Below, one piece after another: positions 44,910 to 53,937 of a stretch of DNA of 64,000 bases (its first letter is position 1; each line of letters starts with the position of its first letter). A model generated the notes under the pieces. The model did not search any database and had not been told where the DNA came from. It worked only from the letters and a program-made list of their open reading frames with translations. Position numbers and translations under genes: made by a program. Source of the stretch: VFKU01 sp038916785 (lineage in GTDB: Bacteria > Hydrogenedentota > Hydrogenedentia > Hydrogenedentales > GCA-2746185); assembly GCA_038916785.1 (NCBI GenBank), contig JBCLBO010000006.1, positions 11,263-75,262 of the forward strand, given 5' to 3'.

Positions 44910-45737
44910 ATGTCCGCGAACTACACCGTCATTCGCATCGACCGCCGGGGGCACGTCGCCGAAGTGGTGCTGAACAACCCGGCCAAACTGAACGCGATGG
45001 CGCCGATCTTCTTCGAGGAGATTAAAGCGGCATTTGAAGAGTTGGACGCGGACGACGGCGTGCGTGCAATCGTGTTGTGGGCCGAGGGGCGGCTGTTCAC
45101 AGCGGGGCTGGACTTGTTCGCGGCGTCGGGGAACCTGCTCGCGGGCGGGGGCGGCGACCAGACGCCCGCGCAGAAGAGCCGCCACCTGTACAACGAGGTG
45201 AAGCGCCTGCAAGCCTGCTTCAGCGCGGCTGAGAAATGCCGCAAGCCGGTGATCGCGGCGGTGCATGGGCATTGCATCGGCGGCGGGGTGGACCTGACGA
45301 CCGCCTGCGACATCCGGCTGTGTACGCAGGACGCGACCTTCTCGATTCACGAAACGAAGATCGCGATAGTCGCGGATGTCGGTACGCTGCAACGCATCTC
45401 GCGCGTGGTCGGCCCCGGCATGGCGCGCGAAATGGGCTACACCGGCAAGCGCCTCACCGCGGACCGCGCGCTGCGCTGCGGACTCGTGAACGAGGTATAC
45501 CCCGACAAGGACGCGCTGCTCGAAGGCGCGCGTGCGATGGCGCAGGATATAGCCGCGAATTCGCCGCTGGCGGTCCAGGGCACCAAGCAAGTCCTGCAAT
45601 ACTCCGAACAACACAACCTAGAAGACGGCCTCGAATACATCGCCCAATACAACGCCGCGCATCTGATCTCGAATGACCTGACCGAAGCCGTGACGGCGTT
45701 CATGGAAAAGCGGGTGCCGGTGTTCAGCGGCCGGTAG
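44910..45737 (+). CDS. Crotonase family protein (enoyl-CoA hydratase/isomerase)
   Basis: 275 residues. Crotonase fold with oxyanion-hole segments EGRLFTAGLDLFAA (about 65-78) and HGHCIGGGVDLTTACDIRL. The following IHETKIAIVADVGTLQRI has Glu and, notably, Asp in ADVGTLQR, the arrangement of delta3,5-delta2,4-dienoyl-CoA isomerases rather than of standard hydratases, which have a second Glu. It therefore probably shifts double bonds of an unsaturated acyl-CoA in beta-oxidation. AAGGAGAA lies 7 bases before the ATG. It converges with an acyl-CoA dehydrogenase, with a shared inverted repeat between them. Confidence 0.88.
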   Translation: MSANYTVIRIDRRGHVAEVVLNNPAKLNAMAPIFFEEIKAAFEELDADDGVRAIVLWAEGRLFTAGLDLFAASGNLLAGGGGDQTPAQKSRHLYNEVKRLQACFSAAEKCRKPVIAAVHGHCIGGGVDLTTACDIRLCTQDATFSIHETKIAIVADVGTLQRISRVVGPGMAREMGYTGKRLTADRALRCGLVNEVYPDKDALLEGARAMAQDIAANSPLAVQGTKQVLQYSEQHNLEDGLEYIAQYNAAHLISNDLTEAVTAFMEKRVPVFSGR

Positions 45738-45760
45738 GAAAAACGAATATAGACAGGATT

Positions 45761-45849
45761 GACAGGATTTTTCAGGATGAACAGGATTTAATTTCGATAG
45801 GCTGTTCGGTCGCCAGAGAAATATCTTGTAAATCCTGAAAAATCCTGTC
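45761..45849. terminator. Inverted repeat between convergent genes, possible bidirectional terminator
   Basis: GACAGGATTTTTCAGGAT at 45761-45778 and its exact reverse complement at 45832-45849 form 18-bp perfect arms around a 53-base loop. Direct ACAGGATT units flank the left arm. Similar AGACAGGAT...ATCCTGTCT sequences are dispersed repeats in many bacteria. Position between two convergent stops suits a bidirectional terminator, but there is no T-run directly after a short stem. Confidence 0.5.
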
Positions 45850-45857
45850 TATTGCCC

Positions 45858-47018
45858 TTACTTCCGCTGATCGAATCGTTTGCCGACGAGGGCCGACGCG
45901 ATGTTTATCTTCTGAATATCGATCGTCCCGCCGGCGATGCCCCAGCCCCAGGCGTCGCGGAGGCGGCGCTCCATGGGGAATTCGCGGGAGTAGCCGTAGC
46001 CGCCCATGAGCTGGACGGCATGGCCGGTGACTTCGCGGGCGATTTCGTTGGCGAAGCATTTGGCGACGCTGGACTCGAAGAGGCTGGGCAGGCCGTCTTG
46101 CGCGTTCACGGCGGCGCGGTGGATGAGCAGGCGCGCGGCCTCGACGCGCATGGCCATCTCGGCGAGCTTGAGCTGCACGGCCTGGAACTCGACGATGGGT
46201 TTGCCAAACTGTTGGCGCTCCTGCACGTAGCGCACGACGTCATCGAGCGCGCCGGCGGCTTGCGCGAGGGCCTGGGTCGCGTTGCCGCAACGTTCGAGGT
46301 CGAAGGCTTCCATAAGTTTTTTGAAGCCGCCCGCGGGGACGATCCTGTTTTCGATCGGGACCGTGACGTCGTCGAAGTAGATGTCCGCGCTAGGGACGCC
46401 TCGGAATCCCATGAGTTTTTCCTGATCGCCGAAGGTCATGCCGGGTGTGCCTTTTTCGACATAGACGGCGCCGATGCCCTTCGCACCGGCATCCTTGGAC
46501 ATGCGCGAATAGACGACGTAGCCATCGGAGTGGCCCGCGCCGGAGCACCACCGTTTCGTGCCGTTGATGACGATCGTGTCGCCGCGAACGTCCGCGCGGG
46601 TCGTGAGATCAGTGAGCGCGGAGCCGGCTTCGGGCTCGGACATGGCGACGGCGACGATGATTTCGCCCGCGCACACGCGCGGCACGATGCGGCGGCGGAG
46701 CGCCTCGGGCGCGAAGAGTTCGATGGCGCGGACGGGGCCGACGTTGGCCTCGAAGATCGGAAAGGCTACGGCGGAGGAGACCTTGGCGAATTCCTCGAGG
46801 ACGAGCAGCGCTTCGAGATTTCCCAGGCCGAGGCCGCCGTAGGCCTCGCTGACGTTGATGCCGAGGAAGCCCATCTCTGCGTATCGCCGCATCCACTCGC
46901 GCGAGAGCGGCTGGGCGGTGCGCTCGATTTCTTCGGCGACGGTCCGCAGTTCATTCTGCGCGAACGCGCGCGCCGTCTGCTGGAGTGAAACCTGATCGGG
47001 GGTCAAACGGAAGTCCAT
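45858..47018 (-). CDS. Acyl-CoA dehydrogenase
   Basis: FAD-dependent alpha,beta-dehydrogenation of an acyl-CoA, 386 residues. FAD/substrate blocks: AVAMSEPEAGSALTDL, TKRWCSGAGHSDGYVV, ERQQFGKPIVEFQAVQ, VQLMGGYGYSREFPMERRLRD. The usual catalytic Glu (YEGT motif) is replaced: the segment reads WGIAGGTIDIQK with G363. A Glu at 242 in EAFDLERCG lies at the alternative position used by isovaleryl-CoA-type dehydrogenases, so the catalytic base has probably moved there. It converges with the crotonase. Substrate may be branched or aryl-acyl-CoA. Confidence 0.92.
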   Translation of the reverse strand: MDFRLTPDQVSLQQTARAFAQNELRTVAEEIERTAQPLSREWMRRYAEMGFLGINVSEAYGGLGLGNLEALLVLEEFAKVSSAVAFPIFEANVGPVRAIELFAPEALRRRIVPRVCAGEIIVAVAMSEPEAGSALTDLTTRADVRGDTIVINGTKRWCSGAGHSDGYVVYSRMSKDAGAKGIGAVYVEKGTPGMTFGDQEKLMGFRGVPSADIYFDDVTVPIENRIVPAGGFKKLMEAFDLERCGNATQALAQAAGALDDVVRYVQERQQFGKPIVEFQAVQLKLAEMAMRVEAARLLIHRAAVNAQDGLPSLFESSVAKCFANEIAREVTGHAVQLMGGYGYSREFPMERRLRDAWGWGIAGGTIDIQKINIASALVGKRFDQRK

Positions 47019-47107
47019 GGGGCGTCCTCCGGAGTAGGGGAGGAATGCTGCCAGAGCGCGGCCGGCAGATCAATGGGGACCGTGGCCTGCCGGCGGAATG
47101 GCGGGGC

Positions 47108-47695
47108 CTATTTCTTGTCGTGGACGACCTGGGCCAGACTGAGGAGCTTGGAGCTGATTGTCAGGCCGGAACGCCCCGCTTCGTCAATGTTGATTTCGAT
47201 GCGGAGTTTGCTGTCTCGCTCGAAGAGCCGGATCACGCCGCCCTCTTCGGTAAAATTGTCATCGTCGCTCACGGACAAGACAGGTTTCGCGCGCACGGCC
47301 GCGAGGAAATCGTCCGCTCGTTTGTCATCCGTGGCGTCAATGTAGAGGATGTGACAGGACTCGGCATCTTTCTCCGCTGCGATATCGACCACTTGGATTT
47401 CGCGTGCGCCGACGGTTTTGCCGCGCACCGCGGTGGCAAGCGTTTTGGTCATACCCTCATTCCCGACGATTCCGATGACGATGGGCGCCGACGCATCCTT
47501 GAAGGCTGAATCGGGCCACTGGACGTAGTTTGAAAACTGGAACACGAACGCGGCCTTGAGTTCGTCGATGCGCGCCTTTTGTCCGGAGACGGGCCGCGCG
47601 AAGAGGGCGAGCCCGGCGAGCACGGCGACCGCCGCCAGCGCAAAGCGCGCGGCCCAAGAGCGGCGGGCGTTGTGTGTGCGTGTCAGAAGCGCCAT
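47108..47695 (-). CDS. YfiR family periplasmic protein
   Basis: YfiR/DUF4154 proteins are periplasmic; the characterised member inhibits a membrane diguanylate cyclase. 195 residues with a signal peptide 1-38 (core FALAAVAVLAGLALFARP, cleavage near VSGQ). The family start LKAAFVFQFSNYVQWPDSAF is clear, as are GREIQVVDIAA-like and CHILYIDATDDKRADDF blocks. The C-terminal LRIEINIDEAGRSGLTISSK is also diagnostic. ATG at 47695 overlaps the upstream mini-TonB gene by 13 bases. YfiR genes beside TonB-dependent receptors are common; a role in sensing or signalling is inferred from context. Confidence 0.88.
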   Translation of the reverse strand: MALLTRTHNARRSWAARFALAAVAVLAGLALFARPVSGQKARIDELKAAFVFQFSNYVQWPDSAFKDASAPIVIGIVGNEGMTKTLATAVRGKTVGAREIQVVDIAAEKDAESCHILYIDATDDKRADDFLAAVRAKPVLSVSDDDNFTEEGGVIRLFERDSKLRIEINIDEAGRSGLTISSKLLSLAQVVHDKK

Positions 47696-48087
47696 GTGAT
47701 TTTTCCGTAGACGCCGCGCTGGATCTGCGTCGGGACGGCCAGCGTGATCACATCATCGTACTCTTCATGCTCGGAGTCAAGAAGATTGCGGTCGACCAGT
47801 GCGATTTCGAGGTCTTTGCGCGGCCGCCATGCGAGTCGGGCGTCGAGCTCGACGTAGTCACCGATGCCGAGGTTCTTGAGGTCGTCCACGTACCGTAGCG
47901 TGGTGGTCTCCTGGCTGGAGGCTGCGGGCACCCACGAGAGCAGCGCGATGAGGCCCCACAGCGCCAAGAGCGAAAGGCGGAGCAGCCAGGTCTGGGACAT
48001 TCCGGGGGCGAAGGGGCGACCGAAACCCCGGGGTTCCTCCCCGCTGGATTCGATGGCCGATATCGATATTTCGTGAAGCGTTTGCAT
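47683..48087 (-). CDS. Miniature TonB-receptor-like protein (signal peptide plus barrel C-terminus)
   Basis: About 134 residues. The N-terminal half contains a signal-like segment, MSQTWLLRLSLLALWGLI, ending VPAASSQ. The remaining about 72 residues closely resemble the last strands of the full receptor just upstream: LRYVDDLKNLGIGDYVELDA then RLAWRPRKDLEIALVDRNLL and VPTQIQRGVYGKITWRF, versus YVEMDARLAWRPREDLELAL and VPTQVQRAVYAKVTWRF in the receptor. Plug and most of the barrel are missing. It ends in aromatic WRF, the outer-membrane insertion signal. Start could be ATG at 48087 or the internal ATG at the signal. It overlaps yfiR by 13 bases, so it is still translated or recently decayed. 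Confidence 0.7.
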   Translation of the reverse strand: MQTLHEISISAIESSGEEPRGFGRPFAPGMSQTWLLRLSLLALWGLIALLSWVPAASSQETTTLRYVDDLKNLGIGDYVELDARLAWRPRKDLEIALVDRNLLDSEHEEYDDVITLAVPTQIQRGVYGKITWRF

Positions 48088-48204
48088 GGAGTTCTCGCCG
48101 TTCTTGATTGGCGCCCGGACGACCGCCGTACTGTCGCTCGCAGCGAAGGTACTTGCCGCGTCGTCCAGCCCGATCATTTCGGATGCTCCTCAGGGTTCGC
48201 CAGC

Positions 48205-50295
48205 TCAGTGCTTTCCGCCGGGTTGGAACCTCCACGTGACCTTGGCATACACGGCGCGCTGAACTTGCGTCGGCACTCCATTGACAAAGCTCGGAGCGAA
48301 TTCATAATGGCCGCCGTCAAAGAGGTTCTGACCAACCAGGGCGAGTTCGAGATCTTCCCTGGGGCGCCACGCCAGGCGGGCATCCATTTCGACATAGGCG
48401 TCGACATCCAGCGAGGACAGCCGATCGACGAATCGAAACGTGGTGTCAAACTCGACCTGGTGCGGAAGGTCCAGACGATTCTGCACGAAGAACTGGTGTT
48501 GCGGCGTGTCCGATTCGGTGACGGCAGTAACAGGATCGGCCGCCGGTGCGTCGACGTTAAGATCGAGGAACGAATACCCCGCCCGCACCTGCCACCGGGT
48601 CAGCGGGGCCCAATCCGCGGCGACCTCGAAGCCAAAGGCGTAGGCGTCCGTATTGTTGAAGGCTTCGAAGGGAATGACGGTGACGCCGTCCTCGACGAAT
48701 GGCACGCCGAGGAATTCGATCGAACGGAGATTGGTGTAGTGGTTGTAGAAACCGGCGATATCCAGCGACAGCTCGTCGGTGACGCGCACGCGATACCCAA
48801 GTTCGCCTGCGAGAAGATCTTCGGCCTCGAAATCGTTGTTGCCTTGTAGGATGGCCTCGACCGGACCGACCGGACCCGCCGCCGTGAGGGCGCGCAGCCG
48901 GATGTCGTCCTCGGCTTGGGAGGGGGTGCGCACCGCGCGTGAAATCGCGGCCCACACGGTGTGACGATCGTTCGGTGACCAGCGCAAGCGAAGGTTGGGC
49001 TGCACTTCGACGCCGGTATAGCCGTTGTGCTCAATCTTGGCGCCGACGATGAGATGGAGTTTTTCGGTGAGCGCGATGTCATCCTGGACGAAACCGCTGA
49101 TCGTCTGGTCGTTTCTGCGTTCGGGATCGAAGGAGATGAACTCCGAGCCGTCCGTGTCCGCCTGCGTGTGCCGGATCGCCAGCCCCCAGACGATTTCCTG
49201 ATTGGTCCACGGTTGCAATTGGTGTTTAAAATCGAGATCGAAGGTGTGGCGCGTTTCCTCGAAAGTGGCGTTTGCGCGCTGGTAGCCGTCGTAATAGGCG
49301 GCGAGCTCGATGTTGGAATCGTCGGAGAATACGCGGCGCCAGATCGCACCGAGGTTCCACGTGGCGGCGTCGGCATCCATCTTGACATCGCGTGTGAACG
49401 GGGCGTCGAGAAAATTAAGGGTGGTCTGTCCGTTGATGTCCAGCGACTGCGCATCTCCGTGAAGAGTGAGCGTGTCCTCCGAGGACAGCTCCCAGTCAAT
49501 CCGGCCGCCCCCTTGGCCTCCTTGCCACGCGTCTTCAGCGTCTCCGCCGTTCGCGGCGCGACCCGCGTTGTCGTGCCGGAAGAACTGCCCATACACGCGA
49601 TAATGGGCCGCGCCTTCGGCCAAGGCGCCGCCCCAGCGGGTCGTGAGGAACCCCTGGTCCTCCGTACCGCCGCCCCCGGAAACGAGGAGGCCTTGTGTGT
49701 CGGCCGCCTTCTTCGTGATGATGTTGATGACGCCGTTGACTGCATTGGCGCCCCAGAGCGTGCCGCCGGGGCCTCGGATGACTTCGATGCGCTCGACGTC
49801 CTCGAGGACGACGTTCTGGAATTCCCAATACACGCCCGAGAACAGAGGGGTGTACACCGACCGGCCATCGATGAGCACGAGCAGCTTGTTCGCGAAAACT
49901 CCGCCGAATCCACGCGCGGTCACCGACCACGAGTTCGCTGTCAGCCGCGCGACTTCGACGCCGGGGACCGTACGAAGCAGATCAGGTATCGTCGTCGCTC
50001 CCGAACGGCGGATGTCTTCCTGTGTCAGAACGTAGATCGCAGCGGCGGCGTCCTGCTTGCGCTCCTTCTTCTTGGAGACGGACGTGACCTCAATGTTCAT
50101 CAACTCTTCGATGGAGAGATTGACGAGGGAGGCCTCGGTTTCGACCGGCGCCTCAGGCGAGGCGTCCTGCGCGTGCCCGGCCGAGGCGATGAGGCCAAGC
50201 GCGATCGAACACAGCGCAGCGTGCATGAATCGCGCAGCGCGCTGACCGCACGCGAGGCGACGAGAAAGTTGGGTCCGATGACGCTGCACGCTCAT
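48205..50295 (-). CDS. TonB-dependent outer-membrane receptor
   Basis: 696 residues. Signal peptide about 1-43 (ends SAGHAQ). Near the N-terminus NLSIEELMNIEVTSVSKKKE is the start typical of TonB receptors of the Vibrio/planctomycete group; plug domain with IRRSGATTIPDLLRTVPGVE, VTARGFGGVFANKLLVLIDG and VERIEVIRGPGGTLWGANAV; a beta-barrel follows, with a WRF end near the C-terminus. Start ATG at 50295 is preceded by GGAGGAAAAA, an ideal ribosome-binding site. First gene of a unit with the mini-TonB gene and yfiR. Ligand unknown; no siderophore or cobalamin gene is near. Confidence 0.93.
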   Translation of the reverse strand: MSVQRHRTQLSRRLACGQRAARFMHAALCSIALGLIASAGHAQDASPEAPVETEASLVNLSIEELMNIEVTSVSKKKERKQDAAAAIYVLTQEDIRRSGATTIPDLLRTVPGVEVARLTANSWSVTARGFGGVFANKLLVLIDGRSVYTPLFSGVYWEFQNVVLEDVERIEVIRGPGGTLWGANAVNGVINIITKKAADTQGLLVSGGGGTEDQGFLTTRWGGALAEGAAHYRVYGQFFRHDNAGRAANGGDAEDAWQGGQGGGRIDWELSSEDTLTLHGDAQSLDINGQTTLNFLDAPFTRDVKMDADAATWNLGAIWRRVFSDDSNIELAAYYDGYQRANATFEETRHTFDLDFKHQLQPWTNQEIVWGLAIRHTQADTDGSEFISFDPERRNDQTISGFVQDDIALTEKLHLIVGAKIEHNGYTGVEVQPNLRLRWSPNDRHTVWAAISRAVRTPSQAEDDIRLRALTAAGPVGPVEAILQGNNDFEAEDLLAGELGYRVRVTDELSLDIAGFYNHYTNLRSIEFLGVPFVEDGVTVIPFEAFNNTDAYAFGFEVAADWAPLTRWQVRAGYSFLDLNVDAPAADPVTAVTESDTPQHQFFVQNRLDLPHQVEFDTTFRFVDRLSSLDVDAYVEMDARLAWRPREDLELALVGQNLFDGGHYEFAPSFVNGVPTQVQRAVYAKVTWRFQPGGKH

Positions 50296-50544
50296 TTTTT
50301 CCTCCTACCCGCGATCCCCGGCGGGACGGACTAGGATGGCCTCGAAGGCGTCACAGCCAGTCCAGCGGGGTTAACTCTTGACCAACTTGAGCAGTTTTCG
50401 TGCCAGCGCGACGGAGTTCTGGGCGATTGCGGGATGTTGGCGTTTTTATCGAATTTCGATTGACCAGCGGTGGACAAATCTGTCAACTGAATACCATGAC
50501 GCACAAATTTGGACGAAGCCGGTCTGCGACTGCGACGGCTGGCC

Positions 50545-50576
50545 GAAAATATATAGTACTAGATATCTATATTTTC
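50545..50576. repeat. AT-rich palindrome
   Basis: GAAAATATA at 50545-50553 pairs with TATATTTTC at 50568-50576 around a 14-base loop that itself contains TAGTACTA. It stands out as an AT-rich island in GC-rich DNA, within the 620-base gap between the TonB receptor and infA. It could hold a divergent promoter or operator. Confidence 0.6.
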
Positions 50577-50613
50577 AGGAGTTCGCAATTGAAACCCGTA
50601 GAGACATCGCGCC

Positions 50614-50643
50614 GCAATCCCCTGCGGGCCCGCAGGGGATTGC
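50614..50643. repeat. 30-bp perfect palindrome
   Basis: GCAATCCCCTGCGGG is followed immediately by its reverse complement CCCGCAGGGGATTGC, with no loop. Such a no-spacer 15-bp arm palindrome could be a cruciform or a protein dimer site. Same gap as the palindromes at 50545 and 50712. Confidence 0.85.
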
Positions 50644-50711
50644 GAAATTTCGGCGCTTGCGGGCCGACCCGGCCGGCCGCCAGGAATGGTCTGCGTAAAT
50701 GGCTGATCGTA

Positions 50712-50756
50712 GTCCTCACGCTCCGCGTGATGGCGCTTCACGCGGAGCGTGAGGAC
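50712..50756. repeat. 19-bp-arm hairpin palindrome
   Basis: GTCCTCACGCTCCGCGTGA at 50712-50730 and its exact reverse complement at 50738-50756 flank a 7-base loop TGGCGCT. No T-run follows. It is the largest perfect stem in the window, and together with the other two makes the TonB-infA gap the most structured intergenic DNA here. The rest of the gap shows nothing coding. Confidence 0.85.
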
Positions 50757-50915
50757 CACGATCTCGGACCCACAGTGTCCGAAAACGGCTAGTGTCGAGT
50801 TCTCTGAATAGACAGTGCCAGTCAGCGGGCCAAGGCCCATTTCAGCGTTGTAGGGCGCGCCACTGATGAAGACCAGTGTTACGCGGCAGTGGCAGGCTAT
50901 TCGCAGGACTGGAGA

Positions 50916-51137
50916 CTAGCGGAAGCGGAAGGTAATGCGGCCTTTGGTGAGGTCGTAGGGCGACATTTCGATTTTTACTTTGTCGCCCGGGAGGATGCGG
51001 ATGTAGTATTTGCGCATTTTTCCAGAGATATGAGCGAGGACGACGTGATCGTTATCGAGCTTCACGCGAAACATCGCGTTGGGCAGAGTCTCGGTCACGG
51101 TGCCTTCGAGTTCGAGGACCTTCTCTTTTTCTAACAA
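50916..51137 (-). CDS. infA: Translation initiation factor IF-1
   Basis: Binds the 30S A site and helps start selection. The 73-residue protein shows the S1-like OB fold in full: LELEGTVTETLPNAMFRVKL, VLAHISGKMRKYYIRILPGD and the C-terminal MSPYDLTKGRITFRFR. The start is a TTG at 51137: no ATG or GTG is available, and AAGGAA lies 9 bases upstream. A rare TTG start on an essential factor may limit expression. It is monocistronic here and not within a ribosomal protein operon. Confidence 0.97.
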   Translation of the reverse strand: MLEKEKVLELEGTVTETLPNAMFRVKLDNDHVVLAHISGKMRKYYIRILPGDKVKIEMSPYDLTKGRITFRFR

Positions 51138-51337
51138 GCAGCGGGGTTCCTTGGTGAGGCCTGGGCGAAGATCGCGCGGGGGCCGGACGGTTCTGCACTG
51201 CCTTATATCACGCCGGGAGCGTCTTTTGCACCTTCTTTGATAGGCCTAAAGTCCTGTGCGCGGGCGGCCGATAGTACTGGACGAGGGGCGGCAGCACGCC
51301 CAATTTAGAGGGTTGACCGCCCTCGCCGGGGTCTGCG

Positions 51338-51631
51338 GTGCGGGAGCAACGCGAAAACTACGAACCGGGGTCGTGGACGGAGCTCTATGGGAGCGTTCTG
51401 CGCCTGCGGCCCGTTTTGGAGCAGCCCCCAGGTAGTGCGGAGGCCGCGGAGGGATTGCGCGTTCATGGGGACTTCTGCCGGTGGCTTCGCATGTATCTTC
51501 TGAGCGCGGGGCAGGCCGATGAAGTCTCACTCGCGCGGCAGGAGACCGAGGCGGCCGTCGCGCTCGAGAACTGGCACGCGCTCTGGTCTGATGCGAAGGC
51601 TACCCGTCGAGACCGGTTAGTTGGGCGCTGA
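51338..51631 (+). CDS. Hypothetical small protein
   Basis: Unrecognised. 97 residues starting GTG at 51338, amino-acid composition protein-like (ELYGSVLRLRPVLEQPPG, DFCRWLRMYLLSAGQADE), mostly helical. It overlaps the 3' end of the convergent SDR gene by 32 bases. No signal peptide or known motif. Its promoter and ribosome-binding site are unclear. It might be an antisense shadow, but the frame begins well before the SDR gene. Confidence 0.35.
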   Translation: MREQRENYEPGSWTELYGSVLRLRPVLEQPPGSAEAAEGLRVHGDFCRWLRMYLLSAGQADEVSLARQETEAAVALENWHALWSDAKATRRDRLVGR

Positions 51632-52469
51632 TATTCCACAGGCGTTCCTGAGCGTCGACGTCGTTGGAACTCGCCGAGGGCCGCGCGGGCTTGCACTTCA
51701 CAAAATATCGTCCTGAGACACCGTCCACCTCCGGCGACGAGGCCAGGTACACACTCGTGCGCGCGCCCTGCTCGGGACTGAGCATCAGCAACATCGCGGG
51801 CGCGCCGAGCGGCTGCAGCAGACGCGGGAAATCGGCAATCTGTTTTCGGATGATGTTCGTGCGGACGACGCCGGGATGCAGGGCGTTCGCCGTGACGCCG
51901 CTGCCGCCGAGCCGGCGCGCGAGCGCGTGAGTGAACATGACGTTGGCCAACTTCGCAGTGCTGTACACGGACATCGAACGATAACGAGTCTCGCTCTGCA
52001 CGTCGTCGAAGTCCAGTCTCCCGCGATGGTGCATGGTGGATGCGACCACGACGACGCGCGACGGCGCGCTTCGTTTCAGTGTGTCGAGAAGCAGACCCGT
52101 GAGCAAGAAGTGTCCGAGATGATTCACGCCGAAGATCATCTCGAAGCCGTCGCGAGTGACCTGGCGCTTGCCCGGCATCACGCCCGCGTTGTTCACGAGA
52201 ACGTCGAGGCGCTGGAATGCTTGACGGAACTCTCGTGCGAAACTGCGGATGCTCTGTAGCGAGGCGAGGTCGAGTTCCATCACGACGCCTTTGCCCGGGC
52301 CGCCGCGAGATTCGATGTCGCGCAGCGCTTCCGCCGCCTTGGCGGCGTCGCGGCAGGCCAGCACGACTGTCGCTCCTTGATTGACAAGGGCTGCGGCCGT
52401 TTCGAGGCCGATGCCCGTATTCGCACCGGTGACGATGCAGACCTTGCCGGTCATGCCGCTGTTGCTCAC
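51600..52469 (-). CDS. SDR oxidoreductase, retinol dehydrogenase-like
   Basis: 289 residues, classical SDR. TGANTGIG nucleotide-binding motif at 15-22, DVLVNNAGVM, catalytic Ser in VVVVASTMHH and the YSTAK motif with Tyr and Lys, followed by LHPGVVRTNIIRK. Best overall resemblance is to the RDH/WW-domain oxidoreductase subgroup, which acts on hydrophobic alcohols. Ends convergently over the hypothetical ORF at 51338 and is divergent from the threonine aldolase, separated by a simple-repeat tract. Confidence 0.9.
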   Translation of the reverse strand: MSNSGMTGKVCIVTGANTGIGLETAAALVNQGATVVLACRDAAKAAEALRDIESRGGPGKGVVMELDLASLQSIRSFAREFRQAFQRLDVLVNNAGVMPGKRQVTRDGFEMIFGVNHLGHFLLTGLLLDTLKRSAPSRVVVVASTMHHRGRLDFDDVQSETRYRSMSVYSTAKLANVMFTHALARRLGGSGVTANALHPGVVRTNIIRKQIADFPRLLQPLGAPAMLLMLSPEQGARTSVYLASSPEVDGVSGRYFVKCKPARPSASSNDVDAQERLWNISAQLTGLDG

Positions 52470-52481
52470 GAGTGCCCTCCT

Positions 52482-52522
52482 CTACGATTACGATAACGAC
52501 GACGATAACGATTACGATACCG
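52482..52522. repeat. Simple-sequence tract (ACGATTACGATAACGAC)
   Basis: Imperfect tandem units of CGATTA/CGATAA/CGACGA fill the 82-base gap between the divergent SDR and aldolase genes, where their promoters must lie. The composition resembles the GATTACGAGCAC repeats at 6741. It is likely to vary in length by slippage. Confidence 0.6.
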
Positions 52523-52551
52523 AAAGGGAAGAGGGGCGAGGGCAGCGAACG

Positions 52552-53571
<1,020 letters not shown>

Positions 53572-53672
53572 CTCTATTTTGGCGCTGCTTCTCGTATTTC
53601 CGGATACTCGCACTTTTGTGTGGCAATCGCGAAACTACGTGCTATACTGGCGCGGCGCGGAGACTTAGATCG

Positions 53673-53876
53673 ATGCCGACTTACGAGTACCACGCGATTC
53701 GGGCTGAAGGCAGCGGCGAAAACCTCGAGAAGTCGTTTATTGGCGGGGTGCTCGTCGCGCAGAATCGCAAGGATGCCAAGGAAAAACTGCGGGTCCGCGG
53801 TCTGAAACCCACCATGCTTCGGCGGGCGCGGGGCTTGATCGGACTGCTGCGCTGGTTCGAGGCTGACATACGGTAA
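53673..53876 (+). CDS. Small protein resembling the N-terminus of GspF/PilC
   Basis: 67 residues. MPTYEYHAIRAEGSGENLEK, then FIGGVLVAQNRKDAKEKL and RVRGLKPTMLRRARG, matches the pattern of the first about 60 residues of type II secretion/type IV pilus platform proteins (YxYxAxxxxG...A...L...GL.P). The membrane domains of GspF are absent: the stop at 53876 follows shortly. It is either an orphan domain protein or a truncated relic. No pilus gene is near. An ATG with moderate context starts it; the next gene begins 61 bases later. Confidence 0.6.
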   Translation: MPTYEYHAIRAEGSGENLEKSFIGGVLVAQNRKDAKEKLRVRGLKPTMLRRARGLIGLLRWFEADIR

Positions 53877-53937
53877 TATTTCGGTCCTGCGTCGGGGGAT
53901 GCGGGACTTGCGGGGCGCGGTGATGCGGGGGAAACGC

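Noticed and set aside
50378..50840. Small open frames in the TonB-infA gap
   Set aside because: They span perfect palindromes, have atypical composition and no ribosome-binding site.
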